A stretch of DNA of 64,000 bases from Aplectana chamaeleonis (GCA_029168955.1 JAPDOI010000010.1:2813001-2877000), one strand, 5' to 3'; shown: positions 22,077-32,829, counted from the stretch's first letter. The notes: a model not told the origin generated them from the sequence alone. Numbers and translations are program-made.

Positions 22077-23090
22077 ATGCCACGCGGTTCACATCCCTCT
22101 TCCGAAGAACAGGCCCAGGCCCGGGCTCTCCACACCGCCGGTCATGGAGTCCGACAAATCTCTAGGCAAGTGGACGTTCACCAAGCTGCATCTCTTTGTT
22201 TCTACGAAATCCGGGTTCCTACGGAATGCGTGTTCGCTCTGGGAGGCCTCGGAAGCTCACTGGACACGACGAACAACGCACCGCCAAAGGAGTCTCCTAC
22301 ACAATGGTGTCTAGCGCGACCGTCCGCTCCGAACTCTCGCTGACTGTGTCGAAGGATACCATCCTCCGTTCGATCCATCGCAAAGAAAACATCGAAAGAG
22401 CCGTAATGAAAAAGGCTCCGCGCTTAGAAGAACGCCAGAAGTCGGCCAGGCTCCAGTTCGCCCGTTCAAACATGTGTACAAATTGAAGGAAGGTGAGCTG
22501 AATCGCGTGGCATCCAATTTAAAAAAAAAATTTGAACACGTTGCTTCAGGTTGTCTTCTCGGACGAGAAAAAATTTAATTTGGATGGTCCAGATGGTTCG
22601 AGGCACTACTGGCGGGATCTTTGGAAGGAGCCGGCTTTCTCCAGCCGCAGGAACTTTGGCGGAGGAAACGTGATGGGTTGGGCAGCCTGCACAGCAACTG
22701 GAAAGGTCGGAATTGCATTCGAATCAAATCGTATGGATTCGCATGAGTACCAGGAAGTGTTGGCTTCGCATCTTCTTCCGTATTTTCGTCGTCGGAGACG
22801 TCAGGGCTTCCGTTATGTTCAAGATAATGCCACTATACACGTCAGCCGATCTACTCTGGAGTGGCTTTGGTGCAACAACGTCGATACTCTGCCTTGGCCA
22901 GCGATCAGCCCGGATCTGAATCCTTTCGCGAACCTTTGGGAAATCATTGTTCGCATGATCTACAAGGATGGGAGGCAATACGAAACTGTGGGGTCTCTCA
23001 AGGAGGCCATCGTGGACGCATGAAACGAAATTGACCAAGAGACCCTCCAGAACCTTAGTGATAGCATGACAGATAGATAGCCTGTTTGAA
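22077..23090 (+). pseudogene. Tc1-like transposase, frameshifted
   Basis: It starts MPRGSHPSSEEQAQARALHT. The paired helix-turn-helix DNA-binding region (GHGVRQISRQV) is followed by a change of frame near 22185. The GRPRKLTGHDE linker occurs at about 22235, then VSKDTILRSIHRKENIERAV. A short intron-like or inserted segment lies around 22484-22551. The catalytic domain follows: VVFSDEKKFNLDGPDG (first Asp), RYVQDNATIHVSRSTL (second Asp), and WPAISPDLNPFANLWE, where the family's ENLWG position has ANLWE. It ends near 23080 after a stop at 23021-23023. In life it would cut and paste its own element at TA. Frameshifts make this copy inactive. Confidence 0.9.
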
Positions 23091-23182
23091 CTTATTTCGC
23101 GTAGCGGTGGTGTAACATCATACTGAAGACTTTTTTCATATGTATTGTTTAAAATTACTCTAAAAATTTATGAATTCCCCAA

Positions 23183-23384
23183 GTGTTCGTATACTTATGC
23201 GACGGCTAAAAAATGAATTCCTGGATGCAAAAAAAGGAAAACGTGTACAATTTGCCTTCCCACAGTGTGACCTACCGTTTTCGGCATAGCGGAAAACACA
23301 GCACCCGGTTCCGATGCTTGAAACGTCGTTCGAATGGCCCAACCATGAAATTTCAGGGTGTTCGTATACTTATGCGACGCACTG
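23183..23384 (-). repeat. right terminal inverted repeat of Tc1-like element
   Basis: Outer motif at 23365-23384 and intact inner motif TTCGTATACTTATGCGACGG at 23183-23205. Two transposase-binding-type motifs per end resemble the IR/DR arrangement known from some Tc1/mariner elements. Confidence 0.9.
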
Positions 23385-23386
23385 TA

Positions 23387-24787
23387 GCAGCCGTCAGGAA
23401 CGCGTATACGGTAAAGATAATGAGTGGCACTGATTGCTGGAATGCTAGTACTCATTCCACCTTTGCAGCACGACCACCCAGCGATTGACGTGGTTGCAGA
23501 CGGCGCCTACGATAGCTGCGGCTATTGTGCTGAAATAGGGAAGGTGTCCGTAGCAGACCAGCGAACCAAACTTATAATCCACATTGAAGTTTCAAATCGA
23601 AGGCAGTGTGGTCAGTATTTTTAAAAGCCTCATGCGAGTCGCTAGAGATATAAGATTTTACAAATCATTCATTCAGAAAATATGAGCCCAAGAATGGAGA
23701 TTGAGGGCTTGAGGAGGGGTCTGCGCTGCTTGCTCACGCAAGGTTTCCCCATTGCGTCTAACAACCGACAGAAGCCGCTCATTTACGGCAGTGCTGAGGG
23801 AGATTGAGAGGACGCAAGTAACGGAAATCTGCCATTATTTTGATGAATGGCACGTCATCAAGTCATTGGGCAACGACCCAAGGAAGGTAGTAATCTTCAG
23901 AAATTTGATCGAAATCAATTCAAAACCATATACGTTTCAAGGAATCGCGCCGCGCCGAATGCTCCGCAATAGGTCATTGGGTAGAAATGTTGAAGGGGCA
24001 CTTCTGCAAATGTGTTGAGGATGGAAGGCCCGGAGCGGACGTTCGTGCTTGTTTCAACGGAAGTATTATGCACGTCCAAGACGTTCATCGATGGGACGAG
24101 GTACTTTAAAAATAGTTTTCGAGTAGATGTTTGATCTCCAAGGTTCATTACAGACACACCTAACTGGCCCGTATACGAAATGCTTCTACGGTGCACTCGA
24201 ACAGCCACGCCCGGAACCTCTGTCGCTGGGCAGCGAAGCCTGCAACACGTTCCGAAGCACTGTTTTAAAGGATCGATTTCAACAGGACTTGGAAAAAGTT
24301 GGGCCGTACGGAGGAACGTCGGTTTGTGAGACGAAGAACGCGCTTGATACGCTTTACTGCCGTAAGGAGGTATACTAGTGAGTAAAGACCTGAAAACCAT
24401 CACTTGCTTCGTTTAAAAAAACTATTTAGCCCGCTCGAGTCGTACAAACTCTACGTGATGTTATCGACGCTACATTTCAATTGCCTGCGGTTCGCCAAAA
24501 TGGCAGGAACCCGAACAGCGCAGCGGACGATAACTGTGAATCGAAAATTTGCTAAGCGGCACTCCTATGTGGTGATCAATACCCCCGCGAAACACCAGTG
24601 GAGGAAGGGGATCCTTGACCACGTCCTTAATATGAGGGCGAGTATGCTGGAAAAGGGTAGGGGTCAGCCAGTTCCCTTTCCGGAGCACACTCATCAACTC
24701 ATGGAAGCGGAGAATGCTTTGGAAGAGCTGGAAACGCAGGTGGTGAGGGTCCAGAACCTTCGAGAGAACATCGTGGATGGATTGTAG
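23387..24787 (+). pseudogene. DDE transposase-like gene (Kolobok-like, tentative), 3' half
   Basis: This continues the gene interrupted at 16164. AAVRNAYT is followed by a phase-0 intron (gtaaag near 23409 to tttgcag near 23469), then HDHPAIDVVADGAYDSCGYC, a catalytic-type Asp block, and KVSVADQRTKLIIHIEVSN. A second intron lies at about 23612-23678. After a one-base shift near 23750 comes LTTDRSRSFTAVLREIE and FDEWHVIKSLGND, then introns near 23886-23941 and 24102-24151. CNTFRSTVLKDRFQQDL and ETKNALDTLYCRKEVYY precede an intron at 24378-24429 and the final exon SYKLYVMLSTLHFNCLRFA to a stop at 24785-24787. The DG-D-S-G, TDRS and FDxWHV series is that of a eukaryotic DDE family I associate with Kolobok; the name is less certain than the transposase call. 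Confidence 0.7.
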
Positions 24788-26100
24788 GTCGACATGTTTG
24801 ACGATCGCGACTACAGCAACGACGACCGACTGTTGCGGATCGCATACAACATTGTGAATAACGCAGGCCAAGAATGGCTGCCTGGGAATTAAAGTAGAAT
24901 TTTGCCAATATCCATACAGGGTTTGGCGCGGTATGTGGAGCTCCACAGGGGCTATGATCTGCTGAAGGGTGGAGGGAATTCGAGCTCCATAGGAAACCAC
25001 GTGGACCATTCCGAATGGTGTACACACTCTTTAAGATAACTTTTTTCTAACGAAGAACTCCATCACACCTTAGGGGCTGAGTTAATGGTCACGGATTTCG
25101 CGAATTCTCGCTCCTCGAAAGGGTCTGAGAAAAACCTCCGAAAACTCGACCATGTCACGCTCCTGGGAGGGGTATATTGAGCAAAATTGGCCTGCTCTAC
25201 ACCTCGTGCAGCACGATGTATGCATATGTAAAAAAATCTCATGTCGCTACGCTACCTACTCAGAAAATTAGTAATCTTATCCAGAAACAACCTTGCCATG
25301 GATCTTTTCGAACATTTTATGATTTCTCAGCTCTTTTCTCAGCAAAAAAACCGGATCGAGTGGAACTGAATAGTTCGAAATTGGGTGATAGGGAGGGGGT
25401 CATAGAGAATTCTGGGTAAAATGAAAAATCGGCCGGGATTGTGAGAATTTCCTATATGAAAATTTTTCAAGGATAGTTGTGAACATGTCTTGTGCAGAAT
25501 ACTACGTAATACCAAGAAGAAAATAACAATCCTAGATAATTGGGTTTCTCCTAGCAAAAGCGGTTTGGCGCTAGCAGAAACGCTCCAACCAAACTGAACA
25601 TCAGAAAAACAGGAGTGGGCGAGTCTACAGAGAATTTTGAGAATATTTCTTGAGAACCGACTTCCGTGGATAAAATTGTCATTTCCTCGAAACTAACCGT
25701 TGTAGTGTTTCATATAGAAGAGCCCTAGGCTTGTCGAAGGAAGAATTCTACTTGGTGGAAAAGTTTCATGTACTAGTAAATGTATGTACTTGCTACAGCA
25801 TTTTCACTGGTTTACTTTTTCTGAACAGCAAAATGGAACCATCTGTGCAAATGTACAATCATCATATTTTCTTTGGTATTGAAATAGAACCGAAGAAAGA
25901 GAAGTCATTTTCAAAACCACAAGGAATGATAGAACGGGCTGTTTTTGCGATTTAAAAGCTTCATCCACGGGAATCGGTTCTCGAGATCCGCTTCCCTATT
26001 CACTGTGCCCACCTTGGTGGTTCAGTCAAATAACAACACTTTTATTCTTCTACGAACGGTTTCGACCGCTCGCAGTACATAGGCGCATATGCAAGTAAGA
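24788..26100. other. 3' flank of the transposase gene and non-coding DNA
   Basis: The minus-strand ORF over 24470-25027 overlaps the exon above and is its shadow. At 25016-25036 the inverse strand reads TTAAAGAGTGTGTACACC, reminiscent of the TTAA-MITE ends; it could mark the right end of the Kolobok-like element, but no partner end was found on the left. The remainder to 26100 shows nothing. Confidence 0.35.
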
Positions 26101-26220
26101 GGCACAGGGGCGGAGCCCCGCGCCCCGATCGCCCGTCGTCGCAACGCGAACCCCGCGGCGCCGCGACCTAATAACCGCGGCGGGGGTTCGCGTCGCGATT
26201 CGTCGATCGCGGCGCGACAC
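26101..26220. mobile_element. GC-rich palindromic element, intact copy
   Basis: About 120 bp, very GC-rich, with inverted arms around CGCGACCTAATAACCGCGG; GTCGCAACGCGAACCCC on the left mirrors GGGGTTCGCGTCGCG on the right. The same sequence occurs split at 38366-38408 and 44925-45014, with a hAT-like element in between. Composition is unlike all neighbours. Confidence 0.75.
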
Positions 26221-26639
26221 TGCGGCCCGCATGAAAAATACCACTCAAATTGCAATTGAAAAGTTACAAAACTCTTTCAAAAGTAACTATCACGATTAAA
26301 CAACATCAAAGTCTACCGTTGATCACAGATCCATAAGTGTCGTCGGGCACCAACCACCACCTGCGTTCGCGACCCCAGAGCAGCTGCGTATTGTGCGGAA
26401 ACCGAGCAGCCATTATGAATACCATGCAGCGGTGATGTTTGAATATCGGCGAATATCAGCATGGGCATCGAATATCTGTCGAGCGGATTGCTAGCGGCAA
26501 TAAGTTTGCAGGAAAAGTATCTGATGACGGGGGGAGGAACTTGTGAGACGACAGTGAAGAAGGGGACAGTGGTGGACAGGAACGAGATATAGGAGTCGGC
26601 GGCAGACGAAAACTGTGAAGAATTTGGGTGGAAGTAATT

Positions 26640-26785
26640 GGACGACGGCGGTGGTGAGTGACGATGAGGCTACAGCAAGTGAATACGGCTGAGACGGCTG
26701 CGGCGATGAGCGATGCTGAGGCGACAGCTAGTGATTACGGAAGAGAGGACTGCGGTGATGAGTGACAACGGGGCCACAGCAACTG
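26640..26785 (+). repeat. three diverged copies of a 50-base tandem repeat
   Basis: Units share GG(T/C)GATGAG(T/C)GA, then GGC(T/C/G)ACAGC, then A(A/T)TACGG. They lie just outside the left end of the giant palindrome. In the minus sense they are not clearly coding. Confidence 0.5.
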
Positions 26786-27221
26786 TGCGCGAGGCGCATC
26801 TGATAACAAGGACGGCTACAATACCGCTCATAGGATTTGGTCAGAAGGCGCGCGAGGTCGGGTTTTAGCGTCTTTTTCTTCTTTTCTGTATAACTCGCCT
26901 CAAAGTCAACTTTGAGCGAAACTACGGTTATGCTCGTAATTCTGGTGACAGGGGCTACCCAACTATATAGCCCTTGATAGGGTTTCGTTTCGAACTCACG
27001 AAGTTTGACACGCAGGGTATACTGTATATTACCATTTGGTGGAGAAGGGGGCTCGGCGTCCTGTCTCTGCGTCCTCCTGGCTCCCACCACAGCCTTTGCA
27101 ACGCGCCCCCGTCTGTGGCCTCACTGACTCGCGTGCTGCCTCTCCTCACCACACCTTCGACCAGCAGCGCTGATTTTCGGCGGTCCCTCAACCGCCAATC
27201 CATTCGGTGTGGGTGCGTCCA

Positions 27222-27706
27222 TTAAAGGCACAGTCCAACCTCAGAATCGTTTTTCTGTTTTTCTGCCTATCTTGAAAACGGTCTCACGCCAAGTCGAATG
27301 ATGTCTCTGGAATCGTACAAGACCCCCTAGGAACGGAGTTATGGCCCCTCAAAAATTGAGCTGCGGAAGCATGGTGGACGAGTTGTCCGAGGCTTATAAC
27401 TTCTTTCATTTGAAATCGATGGATGCGAGCCGCACTGAGTTAAGAAAGAGACCGAGAATGAAGGGAAGAACGGGTTTATTGATCGAAAACCATCGCTCAT
27501 CTTGCCACTGTTGAGCTCGAAAGATCGTAAAAGGGGCGTCCCAAAGTGGCTTCCGGGTGTGGGCGCCTCAGGGTGGCTTCCTCCTATACCTCGCTCATTT
27601 GGAGGAATTGAGAGATCGCACCTGGCAGGTGCTATCTAGGGTGGGCCTACTTCTCAATTATGTGTAAATCTCAAATTTCGTCCCCTAGCTTGGACTATGC
27701 CTTGAA
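27222..27706 (+). mobile_element. TTAA-type MITE, family 2, inside one palindrome arm
   Basis: It begins TTAAAGGCACAGTCCAACCT and ends with a mutated inverse (GACTATGCCTTGAA). The other palindrome arm (about 29625-29640) has the uninterrupted sequence with a single TTAA, which proves a 4-bp TTAA target duplication. The interior resembles 50978-51470 over most of its length (e.g. CATGGTGGACGAGTTGTCCG). Confidence 0.9.
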
Positions 27707-29189
27707 CCATGCCCCACGAGTTATGCCTATCACACCCCAAATCGAGGACACTTCAAATATTGAAATGGGTAAATAGAAGATATACGAATAGCAGATATAG
27801 AAGATGGGAAACTCTCAGGTTTCAGAATGCCGCAGACAGCATGGTTCAAATTGTGCTTTCACATATTCAAATTTTTAACGAATATTCGACTTTTCAAATA
27901 ATTCGAGATTTTGAGGTTTTCGAATATTCGTTTATTCGAATATTTCGCGATTTTGAACTTCCCGAATATTCGGTTTTTTCAAATAATTCGGGAATTGTCT
28001 TCTTTGGAAAAATCGATTTAACGATGAACTCGGGAATTTGCCATTCTCGAATATTCGACTTTCCGAATAATTCGAAGTCGACTTTTTCGGTCAAATGATT
28101 TTTCGAATCATTCGATTCGTTCAAATAAAGTTCAAGCTGGACACAGATTTCAGATGTGGTGTTTTGAGTAACCTCGCAGGAGCAGAGCTGAGCAGGGCTG
28201 CGACTCGGCGCGAGGGGGGTAGTGAAATAATTGGAAAATTCTTGAAAAAAATGAAAATAGGGGGTTGTACGATTTGACCGAAGTTCTCCAAAATATTCAT
28301 CCTTCTTCACTTTTATCACTCTGAAAAAGATTTCTTCATCCTGGAGAGCGGATCCTAAAAAATTCGGGAATTTCAAAAAAATATGATCAACACGGAAGGG
28401 GGTCGTTGCTCCGTCGAAAATTGGCGCAACAGGCTGCTGAACCCGGCGCAGGAGCCAGAATACTAGCTAAGCTCAACAAAAGGTAGATGAACGAACGAAT
28501 CCCGAATAATATTCGAAAGCCTGTTTTTGCAATATTAGACTTTTGAATATCATTCTATGCCGCTTCTTACGAAGTATTCGAATTTCGAAAATGTCTCAAA
28601 AAAGAAAATTTTCTTATTTTGATTAATTCGTTATTTATTCATGTATATATGTATCATTCAAATATTTTGTAAATAATACAATTCGGTCCGAAGTAGTTTT
28701 TCTGCACACCTAAAGGCGGTGATCACGATGAAATATGGCTTTTGAGATTATTCCACGGCAAAGTTGCTCAACTGTTTCTTCGTCTTTTGCTTGATTTTTC
28801 AAAAGCAATTTGTTTCCTTTTTTCACATACGTCTTTGAAGTGTTGCAGGATGCGTGTTTTGTTTACATTCATTCAGCGCAATGGTTATAAGAACGGTCGA
28901 CAAAAATATCTCGTTTTTTCACAAGACCTTATATACATTCAATGAAATGTATCTGTTCAGAAATCCACCTTTTGTGAAGTTAAGCTAGTATTCTGGCTCC
29001 TGCGAAGTTACTTGAAACACCACATCTGAGATCAGTTTCCAGTCTGAACTATACTTTGACCGAATCGAATGATTCGAAAAATCGTTCGACTGAAAATGTC
29101 GCCTTCGAATTATTTGGGAGAGGCAATTTTCCGAATTATTCGAAAAAACGAATATTCGAGAGCTTCAAAATATAGTTGTACAATTTCAA

Positions 29190-29410
29190 AAAAATGTCGA
29201 ACGAAGGAAAATCGAAATTTTTTCGTTCGAAATGGTTTCAAACGAACGAAAAATGAAAAAATTTCGTTCGCAAAAATTTCGAACGAACGAAATTTGAAAA
29301 AAATTTCGTTCGCACGAAATTTGAAAAAAATTTCGTTCGACGAAATTTCGAACGAACGAAAACGAACGAAAAGAATTTCTAAAAGTCTTTCGAAAATTTC
29401 GTTCGTGTAC
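29190..29410. repeat. array of AACGAA/TTCGTT short palindromes
   Basis: TTTCGTTCG and its inverse CGAACGAAA alternate at least eight times with A/T-rich spacers, giving many overlapping small hairpins. It lies in the right inner arm of the 3.2 kb palindrome and has no equivalent in the left arm, so it expanded after the palindrome formed. Confidence 0.75.
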
Positions 29411-30011
29411 AACTATACTTCAAAATCCCGAATTTTTCGAAAAGTCGAATATTCGTAAAAAATCTGAATATGTAAAAGCACAATTTGAACCATGCTGTTT
29501 GCGGCATTCTGAAACCCGAGAGTTTCCCATCTTCTATATCTTCTATTCGTATATCTTCTATTTACCCATTTCAATATTTGAAGTGTCCTAGATTTGGGGT
29601 GTGATAGGCATAACTCCTGGGGCATCGGTTAATGGACGCACCCACACCACAAATCAGCGCTGCTGGTCGAAGGTGTGGTGAGGAGAGGCAGCACGCGAGT
29701 CAGTGAGGCCACAGACGGGGGCGCGTTGCAGAGGCTGTGTTGGGAGCCAGGAGGACGCAGAGACAGGACGCCGAGCCCCCCTCCTCCACCAAATGGTAAT
29801 ATACAGTATACCCTGCCTGTCAAACTTCGTGAGTTCAGAACGAAACCCTATCAATGGCTATATAATTGGGTAGCCCTTGTCACCAGGATTACGAGCATCA
29901 CCGTAGTTTCGCTCAAAGTTAACTTTGAAGCGAGTTATACAGAAAAGACGAAGAAGACGCTAAAACTCGACCTCGCGCGCCTTCTGACCAAATCCTATGA
30001 GCGGTATTGTA

Positions 30012-30419
30012 GTTTTTGCGCTTCCTCATCGGATTGCCAGAGCAGAGAACAGAGTTGTGTGTTTCACGGCAATGGTTGCACGTGACGGTGCATACATTTG
30101 CACCGTGCTCGGGGCGGAGGCATCTGCAGCAATAGTGCAGTTCAGATAGTCGCATAGCGCGAGAGATGGGGTTAGGATAGCGATGACATCGTCCTGAGTA
30201 GTGATTGTCGACATTATCGGTGACAGTGCAGAAAGTGCATGGTGACTTCGGAGTGGATCGTTCCATCAGCACACGTATGTCGTCTTTCATCTGAGCAGTC
30301 ATATTGAAGAGCGCATCCAGGCTGCTGACAATATTTTGTAGAGTCTGACCAATAGCGTCAAATTCAGCGAGTCGCTCGCACTGCAGCAGCTCTATTGCGC
30401 GGTCGATGTCGTCGGCCAT
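30012..30419 (-). pseudogene. small zinc-knuckle protein gene, 3' end cut by the palindrome
   Basis: Minus-strand ORF from ATG at 30419. An N-terminal helical segment (MADDIDRAIELLQCERLAEF) of about 55 residues precedes three Cys-His clusters: CTFC..H..C, CRC..PEHGANVC preceded by C, and CNHCRETHNSVLC. The second fits the CX2CX4HX4C zinc-knuckle spacing of retroviral nucleocapsids. After about 135 residues the frame enters the palindrome terminus at 30012, so the natural C-terminus is displaced. A TATA-like box lies about 25 bases upstream of the ATG. A deleted relative lies at 50677-50977. It could be a retrotransposon Gag-like gene or a nematode-specific family; binding of RNA or DNA is inferred only. 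Confidence 0.6.
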
Positions 30420-30441
30420 GTAGCACTAACGGGATCTCAGT

Positions 30442-30450
30442 GTTTATATA
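30442..30450 (-). promoter_or_regulatory. TATA-like box of the zinc-knuckle gene
   Basis: TATATAAAC on the minus strand, 23-31 bases before the ATG at 30419. The only support is sequence and position. It might equally belong to a decayed LTR between the env end at 30617 and this gene. Confidence 0.35.
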
Positions 30451-30616
30451 GCGGATGATGCGAAAGGAAGGCGTTGAAGAGATTATGTTTTGCCTGAGAG
30501 AGCGATTCGATGACGTCAGGACATCTTCAGTCGCCATATTACGTTCAAGCGAGGCGAAGCGCACGGAAAATCGCGCGTATAAACCCTGCTGCGAGTTGAC
30601 CTAGTAGTATTAGTAA

Positions 30617-32560
30617 CTAAACTAGCAGTTTACATAGAACCAGCAAGACTATGGGTTCGAAAGCATATGTGAGTACGGTGAGAATCGTCACAAGTTCAGC
30701 GACCGCTAGTGCGGACTTCCAATGTTCAATAATCACCATTTTCAAGGGTGCAATGTCAGGCAAGTGTAGATCGTTGAACCAGTCCATCTGCGGATTGGAT
30801 GTTGATACGTTCTGTATAAAGATGTCTGGTTCGCCGGAGTGTGAATGGGAGAGCAAAATGCCTGCGAGTGTTACGGATACATCCTTCTCAACACAGATAG
30901 TATGACATTCTGACCTGATCACTGCATTATCGCAGTATAGTCTCACGCGCGTTGATTCATTATGCGAGTTGCACTCACTGAAAACGTGTGATGAGCGCAC
31001 GTGATGGTGGTCCAAGCGGAAACAGCAGTGTAGCAAGTAACCTCCACCGTAGCACCCTGTTTACAGATGTAACACCCTTTGATAGATTCAGCGTGTAGGG
31101 AGCACGGAGCCTTCATATTCAAGTGAGCGCTCTCGAGTTCTCTGTAGGAAGTTATAGCAATCGTTGTTTCACTGTTGCTCGAATCTGCAATCAGCTTTCT
31201 TGATTTACTCGATATGGAGAACAGCGGAGTCGACAGTGGCAAGGTAAGGTCGGTGTCGTGCCAAGGACTAGCAATCTTGCTATACGGGCACCGACAACTC
31301 GGCTTCACTCCGCTCACATCGCACTCACAAAAACGCATGTTGGCGCATGATGAAAAATTCTTTGCGGCTTGTTGCTGAATCTTGCAGACTACCGGAAAAA
31401 CAAATTGCTCAGTAGCAATGAGTGTTTCATTTGTTGTTTGAGCAGAAGTCTTTCCTGACTCTATGGGTTGTCGTTGCTGAGATATGACAGTGAAATCAAA
31501 GTCTGCAAAGCAGTGCGTCGAGTACGGCGTGAGAAATAAGCGGTCATGTTCTTCCACATTGTATATCCGGACGTGTGTATCGAGTTTTATCGAAGGTGAC
31601 CAATAAGCGCATTCAAACGTTTCAAAAACTTGCGACGAAACAGGCTCATGAAAGACGCGGTAAATGTACATGCTCTGAATGGGAATGCGCATAAGCAATC
31701 AACGCCGCTGCATTGTATGGAACGTGCACTGTAACCAGGGAAAGTGGAGATTCCGTTCAACTCTGGAATCATGTCCGAAGGTGTTAAAGATTCACATCCA
31801 TCGTCCGTGCAAGATCCCAATCCCGGGCACCTGGTTTGATGGTTTACCCTATGCGTGGTCTCCCTTGTCCAAAACAAAAATTTCTTCGCGCACGTGTAGT
31901 GCTCTGAGATGCGCTTTACTTTATGTATCCTGCGCTCATGTTATGATGTCTTAGCTGTACATAAAGACTTGTTTGTACACTGTTGAACAAGATTTCCCGT
32001 TGATATTCATAGTGACATGAATTTCTGTCTGAACACGATAGTTCAACGGAATGTCGCATATACCCTTCTTGACATGCAGATGTCATGTCTACGACTGTTA
32101 GCCCCGCAATCACCATAAGTATAGCTTTGGCCGGTCGCAATATTGAAGGGGTGAACGTATCCAAGGAAAAATATTCGCTTTCTCTCCGATTTTGTACGAG
32201 GGATAGTTCAACGTTTGTTGTATTTGTCACAACATTTGGTGAAACGGCATGTTGTCGCTTGATTAGCCAGCATATCAAAAGTATTGTGCTGAAAATAAGA
32301 TATACGAGGAGCGCGGTGGTTAATAAAGCTCCCATGGACCAACACTGTGGATTCCCCAATAAGCTTTTCGACATAAAGGCCACTGCGTCACAATATGAGG
32401 CGACCGAAGACGTCCATTGTGCAATGACATCACCCGACTTCATTGCAGTGCGTACACTGGTCTGATGTGTTAACTGGTGAGGCATGTATTTGGATTCTGA
32501 AGAGCTTCCACTGAAATTTTGGCACCTATCATTTAAACATAATTGGTATGGTTTTTCCAT
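30617..32560 (-). pseudogene. env-like glycoprotein of the BEL/Pao element (phlebovirus-type), broken
   Basis: Pieces in different frames cover 32560-31916, 31877-31587, 31698-30943 and 31036-30617. The first contains two hydrophobic membrane segments (about residues 77-100 and 140-160). The later pieces are rich in conserved cysteines, with the order and spacing of phlebovirus Gc (G2-type) fusion glycoproteins, and end in a hydrophobic anchor and a stop at 30617. Nematode BEL-group elements of the Tas/Cer7 kind are known to carry phlebovirus-like env genes. Frames change near 31900, 31680 and 31000, so no complete glycoprotein can be made. Confidence 0.75.
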
Positions 32561-32829
32561 TGCACGTATCGTTACAAACCCCTGAGCGCAAGAGATGGGA
32601 TTACTTGCTGCACACTGAACAGCATCATTGTTATTACTAAAATCGGTAGAATAGGGGTCTTGAACTGCTGCGAAATACGGCCAGATCCCCTGATTCCTCG
32701 TGTTCTTTATTACGTTTCAGCTTTCGAAGCGCCTCGTATGCTTTGTTTTTCGCCGATCGCGGCGGCCGTTGGCATTCTCGCGTCGCTAGTGAACTCGCGG
32801 TACTTTCTTTCTCGATACCTTCAAAATTT

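Larger units (their letters stand above)
16166..23384 (+). mobile_element. Tc1-like transposon, itself interrupted by a 5.6 kb element
   Basis: Both ends carry CAGTGCGTCGCATAAGTATA as inverted termini, and the insertion is flanked by TA on both sides (16164-16165 and 23385-23386). Removing the internal insertion (16354-21968) leaves about 1.6 kb, the normal length for Tc1-like elements. The terminal repeats are about 200 bp long, and each contains a second, inner copy of the terminal motif. The element sits inside the coding sequence of the Kolobok-like transposase: the codons on either side (QQRVL, then AAVRNAYT) join in frame once it and one TA are removed. Confidence 0.93.
26816..30012. 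mobile_element. 3.2 kb giant palindrome (foldback) with CTACAATACCGC ends
   Basis: The first ~400 bases at the left (26816-27221) are the inverse of 29630-30012, and the next block (27707-28200) is the inverse of about 28990-29625. The arms therefore total 0.9-1.0 kb each around a centre of about 0.8 kb. Termini read CTACAATACCGCTCATAGG. The left arm contains an inserted TTAA MITE (27222-27706) absent from the right. The inner arms are full of CGAATATTCG-type short palindromes. It is inserted near the 3' end of the zinc-knuckle gene at 30012-30419. No ORF resembles a transposase. The ends resemble those of the 5 kb palindrome at 55340-60329. Confidence 0.88.

Noticed and set aside
24470..25027. 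185-codon minus-strand ORF
   Set aside because: It lies antisense to the last exon of the Kolobok-like transposase, which has recognisable protein content on the plus strand.
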